Source: Mactra quadrangularis (Eukaryota > Mollusca > Bivalvia > Venerida > Mactridae). Taken from it: 64,000 nucleotides of DNA. Location: positions 5,580,001 through 5,644,000 of the forward strand of contig CM046304.1 of assembly GCA_025267735.1 (NCBI GenBank). The letters run 5' to 3'. Below the pieces are notes generated by a model. It did not search any database, was not told the origin of the DNA, and saw only the letters and a list, made by a program, of their open reading frames with translations. Position numbers and translations under genes: made by a program. Shown here one piece after another: positions 1-10,665 of the stretch. Each line of letters opens with the position of its first letter. Positions within the stretch are counted from its first letter, which is position 1.

Positions 1-552
1 GTCTAATAAAATTGATGAAAATGGCGGCCCCCACATACTGGAGACGTTTTTCAAACTCATAGGACTATATATTTTTCATTAATTTTATTGGTTTTTCAAT
101 TTTAAAGAATTAACGTACGTCATACACGTTGTCTAAAAGCGCTCAAAGCCCTCGCGGGCCTACGGCCCCGCTCGGGTCTTCCGCGTATTAAGTCAGTCTT
201 TGACTTAAATTTTCCAATACTAGTCCAATTTATAATGCTTCCTAGAATATGGCAAACTTATGAACTAGCCAGAGTAAATATGTGACATAATCAAGGTAAA
301 CAATTTCAAGACTTATGGCAAGACAGTAAAGGTAATGATTTCAATGATTGCTGTGTACCATCTATCTAGAATACTACATTTAATTCATTACTTCTAATGG
401 TCACACAAATAATTGAAATTCAAAAAAGAGCCAGTAATCCATTATTACTATTTTAAAAGTCAGTTGGCTTCCACTTGTCACCCCTTCTATATATGTATAG
501 TTGTCTATACTGGGTGAGGGGTTCAATCCTCTTTGGTATACCCTGTGACATT

Positions 553-570
553 TGGCGCCCAACATGGAAC
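553..570 (+). other. Primer-binding-site-like remnant of an LTR retroelement
   Basis: TGGCGCCCAACATGGAAC follows a sequence ending in CCTGTGACA, which could be an LTR 3' end (..CA) followed two bases later by a lysine-tRNA-type primer binding site (TGGCGCC). No gag or pol follows, and the left LTR boundary is not clear, so this is at most a truncated remnant inside the foldback element. Confidence 0.35.
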
Positions 571-665
571 TTGACCATTACTTGCCAAGTTGATAAATGC
601 TTGTAAAAAATAATTGCTTGTCAAAAAATAATTGCTCCTTAAACAGCCTGGGAGATGGATTTGAA

Positions 666-736
666 GCAGCCAGATATCTCAGTCTGGAAAGCACTAGTGA
701 TCGAGAGGTCCTGGGTTCAAGTCACGGTCAGGCTGC
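666..736 (+). repeat. tRNA-derived SINE head
   Basis: The segment begins GCAGCC and ends GGCTGC, giving a potential acceptor stem, and contains an A-box-like ATCTCAGTCTGG and a B-box-like GGTTCAAGTC. The D and T stems pair poorly, so it is a tRNA-derived repeat rather than a working tRNA gene. A related copy lies at 2808-2883 on the minus strand. Confidence 0.6.
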
Positions 737-1040
737 ATATTTTTTTACCCTGTGACACACTTCTGTGAGCAACTATATGGATAGTTTCAGAGTTTGTCAT
801 ACATTGTTTTAACTTTATGCAGATGTGAATTAGAAGCAAGATTACCAGAACTGATACGCGGAAAACCTGAGCGGGGCCGAAGGCCCCGCGAGGGCTTTGA
901 GCGCTTTTAGACGTGTATGACGTACGTTGATTCTTTAAAATTGAAAAAAATGATAAAATTAATGAAAAATATATAGACCTATGAGTTTGAAAAACATCTC
1001 CAGTTTGTGGAGGCCGCCATTTTCATCAATTTTATTAGAC

Positions 1041-2807
1041 GCTTTATCAAACATCTGCTTATCAAGATTAAAGACGCTCTATAGAAAATTGCACTACAAG
1101 CGTTCAACGATATGGATCAATAAATGAAGCTACTGGCGGCTTTTCATTGGATAAAAATATTTTCAGCTTCCTCGTGGCCTTTTCCGCTTACAAAATAATT
1201 TCAAATGTGCTTTTTTACGATTTTATTCAAAGATAACAATTCAAATATATTTGGTCGTTTAATTCGTTCGTTTCCTCATTAAAATATTTATTTATGACTT
1301 TTTACATCGGAAATAGTTACCAACGCACCGTTCGTGACGCGCTAAGAGACGTTCATGATAAAACCGGCAAGCTTCCGTAACTTAACGTTACCGGGCATTG
1401 TTTTAAAAAGGAAAACGTTTCTATCTTAAATAATGAATGTTTTATCGAGGCTTTTTTTACCTTCATCTCTATTCATAAGATAAATAATGTGTACAATACA
1501 TTTCTTTCAGAATTGAAATATGATTCTGACATAAAAGAATGAGATGTTGTCAGATTTTTCTGAATGCAATAAATTACGCAGTCATCTCCCCTAGCTTATC
1601 TTATTATCTTATAAGATAGGCCCTCAAACAAAATAAATCCTTCACAGCGCCGAATATCTTTTATTTTTATTTTGCCAAAGTAACAATCTTATTTCTATAT
1701 TTTTAAGTAACACATATAAGTCTGTTTTCCGCGCCATAGGTAGCACCTAAGTTCATATTAAAAAAGTAGGCATGAAAGCAAATTTCATCAAAAAGTCTCG
1801 TTTTCTTATCAAACTATATTGACGTTCGCGAAAACACATTACAATAGTCATTAACTTCATTTTCCGGTTCGTTTTCACGAATAAATCAGACGATAAGATA
1901 CAAATTAAAGATGTCATCCTTTAAACGTATAAATTAATTCATAAAAACACCTTACTCGACTTGTTTCGGTAAAAAATCAACGATCACACTTCTTTCGTGG
2001 AAAATTGTGAAATTTTGATCAATGTCGGTCAAACGCTTGAGGTTGTGAATAAAAATTGAGTTCCGGTGCAGTTCCGTTTAACTTTTTAAAGGTAGACAAC
2101 TGGGATTTATTCCCGGATCAATACGGTTGTAGTTAACTTTAATCAATCTACTTTCCTTCACGCGTCACTACACACAGTTGTAAACAAGAAGAAATTATCC
2201 CTTCAAAGTCTTTTATTTGCTCATATAACGCTCTTATTTTGATACTTCAGTGATTATTTTAACAAGTCTAACCATTCGGCCCCATTTTATGTCATACAAC
2301 TTCTTAATTGTTTCAGAAAAGCGAGATGAATTTTAGAAACCGGTTTGGCAAGTTTGTGAATGAAGTTATTTTTAGTAACACACGAGTATTTATACTTTCA
2401 CAACAACGGGGCGACACCGGTTAGATCGTACACTTTTTACAGGAGACAGGTTTGTTTATAAGTTCTTTTTTTCAAATCTTTATTTTGATTGCAGGAAGTT
2501 GTATCATGTTTTCTAAAATTTGAAACATTCATGAATCAATTAAAATAAGTTGACAATAAAAAAGATATATTTTCTTATTAATTGATACTGAACATAACAA
2601 AAAGGGAACACACAATATACAAAGTTGTATGAAATCAGTAATGATAATTTATTATTTTTATTCATTTTATTATCTTCGACCAGTCACCACTCAATAAAAT
2701 ATTTGGACTTATTAAACCAGCGCCTTGGGTTGTTGATTCACTTAAGATTGCACAGATTTCAACCAGTAAAATTTAGCATAAACTCCTGTCATGAGAAAAA
2801 TATGCAT
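1041..2807. other. AT-rich stretch, no gene seen; possible upstream region of the tetraspanin gene
   Basis: No reading frame, repeat or RNA gene could be supported. A non-coding first exon of the tetraspanin gene may lie here, since the first coding exon has a 3' splice site in front of its ATG. One candidate ends near 2449 (GGAGACAG followed by gtttgt), but nothing independent supports it. Confidence 0.4.
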
Positions 2808-2883
2808 GCAGCCTGACAGGGATTCGAACCTAGGACCCCTTACATAAAAGGCTAGTGCTTTTCCAACTTAGCTATTTGGCTGC
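2808..2883 (-). repeat. tRNA-like sequence, SINE head
   Basis: On the minus strand this reads GCAGCC...GGCTGC with a B box GGTTCGAATCC and an A-box-like TAGCTAAGTTGG. The anticodon and T stems have several mismatches, and the copy resembles 666-736, so a tRNA-derived repeat is preferred over a functional tRNA. Confidence 0.55.
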
Positions 2884-3369
2884 TTTCATATCCTTTTCCC
2901 TTAATGTGACCTTGACATAATTATATGATTGATATATATATACATGTATATATATGTATGCATTTTTTATTGGCTTTAGCATTCACACTGGTGTTAATAT
3001 GATATAAGAAATTTGAAACAGCAGTCATCACTTTAACCCACTTGCCTGAAACTGTAAAAATAGTGAAAAATTTAATTGGGCTCTTTAAAATTACCGGTAC
3101 AGTACTTATATTGCATAAAGTGGGGCTATAGTTAATAATTTGCACTCTTACATTATATCATTACAAGTTGGGCTAATGTTCAGAATATTTTCAATAAATT
3201 TGCACCATAGCTGTGTGAAGCTCAAATATAGAGGCACGTACATTGTAAATGAGTCAAAATTGGCATTTTAAATGATCCTAAGACTGAATTGCTTGATTTT
3301 ATGATATCAATTCTTCTAGGCTATACAATATTATGTTGTTTTATAATTTCAGACTGAGTGGAAATCAAG

Positions 3370-3432
3370 ATGGTGTCCTCACAGTTAAGGGCAACACAAG
3401 TTGTTTTTGGTTTATGTAATGTCATATTCCTG
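3370..3432 (+). CDS. Tetraspanin coding exon 1: cytoplasmic N-terminus and start of TM1
   Basis: This encodes 21 residues beginning MVSSQLRATQVVFGL. The exon itself starts at 3353 after ..tttcag, so it carries 17 bases of 5' UTR. The donor is CTG/gtaggt at 3433. A further non-coding exon must lie upstream. Confidence 0.85.
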
Positions 3433-6400
3433 GTAGGTTGATTTTAATCTTTTATAATTATATAGTTCACAGTGGATCCAAAAGGAAATAGAATCATACA
3501 TGACCCCCCCCAATTTGATATTTGTTGGATAATCCACTCATATTTTTAGTGATCATGAATTCAGAAGTACTTTCAAGAGTATTTATATCAGTGGGGTAAA
3601 TGCATGTGCCACTGACATTTAAGTAAAAGTGTACAATGTTGTCCTTGTAAATTATCAAATGTTGATTAGAGAAACTACAAAAACAATAGTTGTCACCTAC
3701 ATGTAACTGATTGTTAAATAAGTAATTGCTATGGAAAGATATACTGTTAAGGGATTATCTAAATCAACAGAAACTGTTCTGCTCTAATGGAATACTCTAA
3801 ATATTTTATTAAATTTTTGTCAGAAACAACTTTTAACATCATGCCTAACATCGTGAGAGCATTATATAGTATATATATATATCCTGGAGTTCTAGTGGCT
3901 TCTATATATTACACTCCTTGTTTGACTAGATATATCACCGATACTTGCCTTTCGATAAATCGATACAAAATTTTCTATCAATGTGAGCCCTACTGAAAAG
4001 AGTAACTTTAACCCAAATTGTATCATTTTTAAATTTGATTTCCTTTTTAGTTCAAAGCTCTTATGTTATTTCAGGTGACCGGTGCTGCTATGATGATTAT
4101 TGGTGCCTATCTACAAATCTCCAGATCTAACTTTATAGATTTAATGATTGACGATGATTTCTTCACGGCTACAGCTTTATTAATATCATCAGGAACTATT
4201 GTGGTTGTCTTATGTTTGTTTGGATTTATTGGACTATGGATGGGAAGTCAATGTATTCTACTTATTGTAAGTAATACCGTATAGCCAGTAATTTTTGCAG
4301 GGGTTTAATTTTCACTTAATTCCATATCAACTGCACAAATTCTAAAACCTGTGAATATTTCTGTATCAATACAGGTTTGACTAACTTGTTATGATAGGAT
4401 ATTCATCAAATTCTCGATTTCTCAATCTCTCAAATTAAACTCCCTTAGAAAAAGGAAAAAATAGACACTACAAAATGAAAGAGCTATGCAGGTATTGATA
4501 TCAAGAACTCAAAGAATTTGAACTTCTGAGATGGAAACAACCTACTTTATGCATTATTGCTGAAAATCAATAGACTCCAATTAATCCTATTGATTTCAGT
4601 ACACAAATGGTTCTTTGTAATGTTAACATTTTGTTTGTACTGCAGAGAGAACCTTTCAAGTACATGTACAGTCAGGGCTCGACATTGAAGGTCAACTGGT
4701 TGCCCCTGAAGACCTTTATTTGGGTTCTGGCAGCTTGTTACTGCTAGGAAACATTTGGTTTGGGCAAGTAAAATATAATACTGCTTGTCCAATAGGGCCA
4801 CATAGTTTAAAAATTAATTTTGAGCCCTGCATAAGTGTATACATGAGATTGTCAAATAGTGTCTATATTTTTTTTATATTTCAGTATTTCCTATGTGTTA
4901 TTGTTATAATGGCACTATCACTGGCCGCTGGTATCATTGCTTATATTTTCCATAGAGAAGTAAGTACTTGTTGCTTTACTGTTCTAATTTTTAAAACCAT
5001 CTGCATGACAACATATATTAATCATATTAGTCCCTCTTTAGTTTGTCTCCAACTGAACAGAACAGAACTTCATCAAATTTAGATTATAGAATAGAATAGA
5101 ATATTTTATTCAACTTAAGTCTTTTTGACATGTCATGTACAATTACAATGTCATGTTATGTATATCAAGTAATTACATAAAATGAGTTAGTTCATATGAT
5201 GATCATAGCAAAATGTGTTGATACATGATTAAAATTACATACAATTACATATGATAGTTATGAGAAAGTTTGAATCAGATGTTTTGGAGGAATGACATCT
5301 GCTTTGTATAAACAAGTAAGTCAATAAAAGAACAAAACACACACATAAGTCAAGCGACGTACTTGTTATTATATATACTAATATATGATATTTTAGCCTT
5401 TAACATGTCAGTTGGAAGTACCATTTTCACAATTTCTATTTTAGATCTAGTTGTGCCTGCTAATTTGAAAGTGGGCTGCAATGGGATGATCAATGCAAAT
5501 TGTGTCACAAACTATACAGAGATGATATAAAACATATTATTCGTGTAAATTGATGTAATAGAAAATGTCAGCTGAACGTGACATGTACGGGATGCTTGCC
5601 AGATTTAAAATTAGTGAGTGCGGGAGCCGAGAATTTTAGATCGGGTTTAATCAGATTGACCTGTATTTAAAATGTTATAAAATTGATATACTTATATCAT
5701 ACTTTTTTATGTAAAAATTTTAGATAGAAGATGAATTACAACAGAAAATGTTAAATGGTTTAAAAGACAAAAATAAACGTGATGAATGGGATGTTATACA
5801 ATCTCAGGTAAATTTATAACTGAATTAGCCAGACATTTTTTCCTTGCTTAAACATTGACTGTTTTAGTAGTATAAACATCTTGATTCCGTTAAAGCACCA
5901 TACTGTAGACCAGAGAAGATTACGAGACTGATTTTTATGGCTATAGCATCAAATGATGTAGAACACTACTGGTGTCACTAATTGGACACCAGAGAAACTA
6001 ACGCATTGTTCGATTTGTCTAGCAGTTTATATTGCTTTTTGTCAGTTATTTGCACTTGTTTGTGCACTATAACGTCTAGAAACAGCATCTCTGACGAGTG
6101 GCTACCTCATATGAGCAGCATATAAGAGTTCAACCCATCAGGTTTGTTCTGATATACCTCTAAAGAACATCACCTCCTCAGAGCACTAAACAGCCATTGA
6201 GATGCATTCCCATTGTTTGTTTTTACCTCCATATAGCATTACTTAGTCTTGTAATTTTTTATCAACAATAGATAATTACTTATGACCATTAGACATAAAT
6301 AATAGCCAATAACCCCTCCCACGCATATTAACCCTTAACCGCTCAATCCCGCATTTTTACGTGTCTAGACCCCCCCCTCAAAATGGCCGCCACAGCCTTG

Positions 6401-9400
6401 AAAATGGTGTTTTTTAACTGGATTAAGCGAATTTCACTAAAGGATAGTTGTCCCAAAAAAATGAGCTCGTTTTCGCGCGCCGCCCCCATCAATTGATGTC
6501 TCAGGGGGGTTCCGAAGGGGGGATGTGCCCCCTTTGTTGCTGGGATTTGAAGGGGGCACAGCGCCCCTCATCGCCAGAAAAAAAATCGGGGTCATTGAGT
6601 GCAGAGAAATGGCGCCGAATGCTGATAAGGAAACATGTTTTCAGTATCTGAAAAGACCTGGCACTTTAGACCTCAATTTCAGAAAATATTACTCTTTGAA
6701 GTGCAAACGTGGGGCGGAAAAAGAGCGAAAATTGCATTTTTTGCCGTTTTTGCTCCGCCCCAGCGTTGCCATGGTAACGGGGATCGGGGCTCAACTTGGT
6801 TTTTCTGAAAGACATTTACCCAGGGAATAACTTGGCCAAGTTGCTTAACTGTATGATAATTAGTAATGAAATTAGAGCATCTTGAAATAGCCCTAGCGCG
6901 TAATGGTGAAAAAATGGCTACTTTTCACACATGTCGCAACCAGTAAAGGGTTAATAAAAAATTTCCAAAAATGAAAAAAGTTCGTTTTTTGGTCTAATTT
7001 TGATAGAAATAATGTGTAAGCATGAAAAATCGTATTTTTAGCGAATTTTATTTTTTTTCATCTTGTTTGTTAACCCTTAACCGCTCAATCCCGCATTTTT
7101 ACGTGTCTAGACCCCCCCTCCTCAAAATGGCCGCCACAGCCTTGAAAATGGTGTTTTTTAACTGGATTAAGCGAATTTCACTAAAGGATAGTTGTCCCAA
7201 AAAAATGAGCTCGTTTTCGCGCGCCGCCCCCATCAATTGATGTCTCAGGGGGGTTCCGAAGGGGGGATGTGCCCCCCTTTGTTGCTGGGATTTGAAGGGG
7301 GCGCAGCGCCCCTCATCGCCAGAAAAAAAATCGGGGTCATTGAGTGCAGAGAAATGGCGCCAAATGCTGATAAGGAAACATGTTTTCAGTATCTGAAAAG
7401 ACCTGGCACTTTAGACCTCAATTTCAGAAAATATTACTCTTTGAAGTGCAAACGTGGGGCGGAAAAAGAGCGAAAATTGCATTTTTTGCCGTTTTTGCTC
7501 CGCCCCAGCGTTGCCATGGTAACGGGGATCGGGGCTCAACTTGGTTTTTCTGAAAGACATTTACCCAGGGAATAACTTGGCCAAGTTGCATAACTGTATG
7601 ATAATTAGTAATGAAATTAGAGCATCTTGAAATAGCCCTAGCGCGTAATGGTGAAAAAATGGCTACTTTTCACACATGTCGCAACCAGTAAAGGGTTAAT
7701 ATAGAGCTGCAGCAAGTATCCGAGTACTCGAATATTCGCAATCCCGACCATAAAATCGAGTACAAATATTTTTCATGTCCGAAATCGTCGTATCACAATC
7801 TATTTTTGGAAAATATGAAAGAACATTTTCAGCTTAATTACAACTGAAAAGGAGTCGCACATCTAATGTTATATATAGGGACCAAACAATTTTGTGTCAA
7901 AATTCGATTGATAGGCCTACACATTTAAACAAAAATGTTATCACTGAAAATGCCATAAAACTTCTGGTAATAGACATGTTTGGAGTACATGGTTTTCCTG
8001 ATAATAAAAATTCTTCACTAACTCTTTTTATTGCATGAATCAGAGACATAGATAACATGACTCTGCACGAATTTCGTATGCTGCTCCATTAACAAGTGAT
8101 TCGTGGTTCGATTCTTGAATGGCTACACATGAATCGTGGTTCAGATGGGATCGCTACTTGCTCAACAATCCACAACCCTATATAAGTATAATACTGTCCC
8201 AAGGCTAAATGATGTTTAAATTTGATTAACAAGGGTTATTTTATTACACCAACTAGTAAATTCATTATTGTCATTATTATTTTCATTCTTGTTCTTATTA
8301 TCGTTTACATTATTATCATTATTATAATCATTATTGTTGTGGTGTAACAAAGTAAACAGATTGGTGTGGTCTAGCTTACCCAAACTATCCTGACAGTATT
8401 CCTGATTATAATTATCATTATCATTACAAGTATTATCATCATTATTATAATCATCATCATTATTATCATCATTATCATTTTTATCATTATTATCATTATT
8501 ATTTTAGGAACGTTGTTGTGGTGTAACAAACTATACAGACTGGATTGGTTTAGCTGACCCAGACTATCCAGATAGTATTCCTGATTCATGTTGTGATGGT
8601 CCAAACTGTGGATTACAAGGTGCAACTGTAGCCTACAGTGTCGTAAGTATCCCTTATATGTACCATAATTATGGTCTCTTTTGAATGTCCTAGTAGCAGG
8701 GCTTGACACTAAAGTTATAGAACACAATCTCTGTATCAAACTAACCTGGCTTTCCTGGACCCCTGTCTATAACCAGTACTCTCCTACCCTTCAACAAGAC
8801 CGGAAACTTGTTCATATACCTTATAAATGGAGATAAATTAAAATTACTGTCAAATTATTATGGAAGAAAATAATGGCCCCGGTTGGGATTTGAGCCTGTA
8901 CACCCTTTAGGACACTACATTTTAAGACCTGCAACGTGTTCAATTACCCCAAATGTTCTGAAACATTCCATAACGCTAGTGTTGGGACTTCTCAACCCAA
9001 AGACAACTCAGCCCGAGAAAACTCAATACCTCACAGATTGAGTTGTCCCAACTTTGGGTTGTGTTATCCATGGGTTGAGTTGTCTTCAGGTTGAGTTGTC
9101 CAGTATTTGTAACGTTCCCTAACAGTAGTTACATAACATGCTGCTGGTGCCCTACTAACTGCACTACAGACCCGAGCATATATATTTCTGTAAGTCCTAT
9201 AATCATGTATATTTCTCTAAAACTTGTTTGTTTTCTCATATTTTACAGGGATGTTATGATAAAGGTAAAAATTGGGTACAAGATAACTTCTATATGTTAG
9301 GAGCAGCTGGGGTTGTACTTGGTGTCATTCAGGTAATTATGATACTTTGTTTGTTTTTGTTGGGTTTAACGCCATAGCAACACATTTTATAAGTCATATA

Positions 9401-10206
9401 ACCACAGTCAGTCAACCTACTCACTGTTACTGGAAAGGTCAAATCTCTGGATTCAGCTGTTAACCAACTACTAAGCACATACTTTCGTCAGTGACTGACA
9501 TCTGCCCTACATAATTAAGAATCATTGGTAGGAAGGAGAATGGCCGTAGAAATAATTTCATGACCAAGCTTCACGAAAGTATACCCCAAACTCAGGAGTC
9601 AGGACTACTTGATCAGTAAAACTATGTACTACCATCTGAGCTAGCATTGCAGAAATTTGAATATAGCTGTCTTGTTAAATGAACTGGCTTTATTGTGACA
9701 TCACTTGCAGTAGTCATCATTTCTTATAAAAAATCAGTTGTTCAAGAATGTTTGGAAAGCTTTGTATTTTAATGCTACTCATTCACAGATTTCAACTTTA
9801 ATATCAACTTTTTCTTAAACTATCAAATTGTATGAAAATATTTTTGGAAGCATGAAAGTAGTGTTCTGATAATGATAATTCTAGTACAAATTGACATACA
9901 ACTACAAATGATGGCATTTCATGTAGTAAATATCTACCCCTTATGTCATGGTACAGACTCTTTTAGTGCTTTTTGTGACTTATAGTATGTTTCTTGCACT
10001 ATATAGGTCAGTTTGTCTTAAAAGAATAAGAATAAATGTTTTACTCAAGTATACAGACACTTAACGGTTTTTTAAATTATATAAAAAATAAATCAAATCT
10101 TTGAACTAGTACCTTTAATGTTTATTTGTTCTCATTTCAGATAATATTACTTGCCGCATCACTAGCACTTGTTATAATGTTGAGACGAGAAAAGATTCTG
10201 GTTTGA
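3370..10206 (+). CDS. Tetraspanin, complete gene of seven coding exons (232 residues)
   Basis: Coding exons are 3370-3432, 4075-4266, 4885-4959, 5724-5807, 8508-8642, 9249-9332 and 10141-10206. Every intron is GT-AG and phase 0. The product is a four-pass membrane protein of the tetraspanin family, which organises partner proteins in plasma or vesicle membranes. Seen in order: TM1 (about 8-33), short first loop, TM2 (about 55-77), TM3 (about 80-106), large extracellular loop (about 107-200), TM4 (about 198-224), and a short basic tail. The loop has CCG at 141-143, SCC at 165-167, C172 and GC at 184-185, a six-cysteine pattern, plus an NYT sequon at 146. Length is typical for the family. The loop motifs look most like the TSPAN4/TSPAN9/CD82 group, but the orthologue cannot be fixed. 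The start is the first ATG after the 3' splice site at 3352. Confidence 0.92.
4075..4266 (+). CDS. Tetraspanin coding exon 2: rest of TM1, first loop, TM2
   Basis: This encodes 64 residues, including TM1 (VTGAAMMIIGAYL), an acidic first loop with IDDDF, TM2 with FGFIGLWMG, and C79 in the short inner loop. The acceptor is ttatttcag and the donor gtaagt. The exon boundary positions agree with the conserved tetraspanin layout. Confidence 0.9.
4885..4959 (+). CDS. Tetraspanin coding exon 3: TM3
   Basis: This encodes 25 residues, YFLCVIVIMALSLAAGIIAY and then IFHRE, which form the third membrane segment. It is the usual 75-nt TM3 exon of this family. Acceptor tatatttcag, donor gtaagt. Confidence 0.9.
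5083..5440. repeat. (TAGAA)n tract and AT-rich repeat-like intronic DNA
   Basis: A short TAGAA run (about 5083-5104) is followed by an AT-rich block that resembles the 3' end of a non-LTR element in reverse orientation. No coding part is present. Confidence 0.3.
5440..5680. repeat. Dispersed repeat shared with 12880-13100
   Basis: The segment containing ATTAGTGAGTGCGGGAGC and ATCAGATTGACC matches 12880-13100 (ATTAGTGAGTATGCGAGC, ATCAGATTGAACC) with moderate divergence. It is an unclassified interspersed repeat and has no reading frame. Confidence 0.5.
5724..5807 (+). CDS. Tetraspanin coding exon 4: first part of the large extracellular loop
   Basis: This encodes 28 residues from IEDELQQKML to DEWDVIQSQ, a charged helical stretch that precedes the CCG motif. 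Acceptor aaaattttag, donor gtaaat. Confidence 0.88.
6328..6954. mobile_element. TTAA-flanked MITE, copy 1 (piggyBac-like)
   Basis: A 627-bp unit bounded by TTAA at both ends, with short inverted termini (TTAACCCTTAACC at the left, ..AAAGGGTTAA at the right). TTAA target duplication and a CCCTT terminus are features of piggyBac-type elements. No transposase is present, and the frames inside it are not genes. It contains GC-box-like sequence and a palindromic GTTGCCATGGTAAC at 6765-6778. Confidence 0.7.
7070..7699. mobile_element. TTAA-flanked MITE, copy 2 (piggyBac-like)
   Basis: A second copy of the unit at 6328-6954, in the same orientation, 630 bp, nearly identical and again bounded by TTAA. 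The 115 bp between the copies is plain AT-rich intron. The X-box-like GTTGCCATGGTAAC recurs at 7510-7523. Confidence 0.7.
7702..8185. repeat. Possible degenerate hAT-like MITE
   Basis: The left end TAGAGCTGCAGCAAG and the reverse complement of the right end TAGGGTTGTGGATTG resemble hAT-type termini. The ends match only loosely and no clear 8-bp target duplication is visible. Confidence 0.25.
8262..8505. repeat. ATT/ATC microsatellite tracts flanking a duplicated exon piece
   Basis: Imperfect TTATTATCATC-type repeats occupy about 8262-8333 and 8408-8505, immediately in front of tetraspanin coding exon 5. They enclose the pseudo-exon at 8334-8407. The minus-strand open frame across this tract is a repeat artefact. 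Confidence 0.8.
8334..8407 (+). pseudogene. Dead partial duplicate of tetraspanin coding exon 5
   Basis: The sequence matches the first ~74 bases of the real exon at 8508-8642 (both contain TTGTTGTGGTGTAACAAA and CAGTATTCCTGATT or a close variant). The duplicate has an in-frame TAA (AAGTAAACA) and ends in microsatellite, with no donor site. It is therefore non-coding. It probably arose by slippage or unequal exchange between the flanking ATT/ATC tracts. Confidence 0.75.
8508..8642 (+). CDS. Tetraspanin coding exon 5: CCG and SCC motifs of the large loop
   Basis: This encodes 45 residues from ERCCGVTNYTDW through PDSCCDGPNCG to VAYSV. It carries five of the six loop cysteines and the NYT glycosylation sequon. 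The acceptor is attttag, immediately after the microsatellite; the donor is gtaagt. Confidence 0.92.
8740..8965 (-). repeat. SINE, minus orientation
   Basis: On the minus strand, a tRNA-like 3' B box (GGCTCAAATCCC) is followed by a body with GGTTATAGACAGGGGTCCAG and GGAAAGCCAGGTTA. This is the body found at 12302-12523 and 38136-38312, so it is a tRNA-derived SINE of the same superfamily. Confidence 0.65.
8966..9150. repeat. Dispersed repeat with GGTTGAGTTGTC motifs
   Basis: Several copies of GTTGAGTTGTC and of its reverse complement lie between two CATTCCATAACG- and AACGTTCCCTAAC-like ends. The same arrangement occurs inside the MITE at 11620-12152, so this is probably a fragment of that element. 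Confidence 0.5.
9249..9332 (+). CDS. Tetraspanin coding exon 6: end of large loop, start of TM4
   Basis: This encodes 28 residues beginning GCYDKGKNWVQDNFYMLGA. It carries the last conserved loop cysteine (GC) and the first part of TM4. Acceptor atattttacag, donor gtaatt. Confidence 0.92.
9352..9655 (-). repeat. SINE, minus orientation, same family as 50110-50415
   Basis: The minus strand begins with a tRNA-like head (GCTAGCTCAGATGGTAGTAC) and ends with CTATGGCGTTAAACCC. The middle (AATGATTCTTAATTATGTAG) is shared with the plus-strand copy at 50110-50415. Confidence 0.7.
10141..10206 (+). CDS. Tetraspanin coding exon 7: end of TM4 and C-terminus
   Basis: This encodes IILLAASLALVIMLRREKIL and V, then stops at TGA 10204-10206. 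The tail after TM4 is short and basic, with no obvious YxxPhi sorting signal. Acceptor ctcatttcag. Confidence 0.9.
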   Translation: MILLAASLALVIMLRREKILV

Positions 10207-10665
10207 GATGATTTCAAGGTCAACAGGAAACAGATACCTGAGAAATTACAGAATACAGCGATCAAACTTTAATGTTGAAATAACAAATCTATAAACATTT
10301 TGACTGTAACATTAAAATATGTTATTTGATTTTCATAATTTAATATTTTCATGATTGTGAAAAAAACCCACTTTTGTTTCGATTAAAAATGAAAAAATGT
10401 GCAAATTATTATATAAAGATTTTTAGTTCTTATAAATGAGTGTTATATTATACAGCAAAAATTGGAATGTTAGAGATTGTTTTGTTTCGTAATGTATTGT
10501 ACCATAGAAATTATCTTAGATTGATCTGGTAGTTTGTGCTTTGTAAGATGGGTACAATTAGTTGATATGAAGGAATTGATAATTTTCAATGCGAATGTGG
10601 CCTTCAATTCCTCCTAATTTTATCAATTGAAAAAAAATTGTGTAATAAATTCAAATAATGAAAAT
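10207..10665 (+). other. Tetraspanin 3' UTR with candidate poly(A) signal
   Basis: AT-rich sequence follows the stop codon. AATAAA at 10644-10649 is a plausible polyadenylation signal, although the true 3' end cannot be fixed without transcripts. Confidence 0.45.

Larger units (their letters stand above)
1..1040. mobile_element. Foldback element with ~190-bp terminal inverted repeats
   Basis: Positions 1-188 and 854-1040 are near-perfect reverse complements. Both arms run from GTCTAATAAAATTGATG at the outer edge to ACGCGGAA at the inner edge, and both carry a GC-rich palindromic block (GAGCGGGGCC.AAGGCC type) about 150 bp in. No transposase is present, so this is a non-autonomous foldback or MITE-like element. 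Its outer left end coincides with the window edge, so the true end and any target duplication cannot be checked. The interior (189-853) holds a possible LTR/primer-binding-site remnant and a tRNA-like SINE head. Confidence 0.75.

Noticed and set aside
2808..2883. Functional tRNA gene
   Set aside because: The A and B boxes are recognisable but the T and anticodon stems pair poorly, and a similar copy exists at 666-736.
6448..7575. Open frames of 67-127 codons in the TTAA elements
   Set aside because: Both copies share them only because the DNA is duplicated; there is no domain, and composition reflects the GC-rich MITE.
8371..8739. 122-codon minus-strand frame rich in Met and Ile
   Set aside because: It is the translation of the ATT/ATC microsatellite opposite a real tetraspanin exon.
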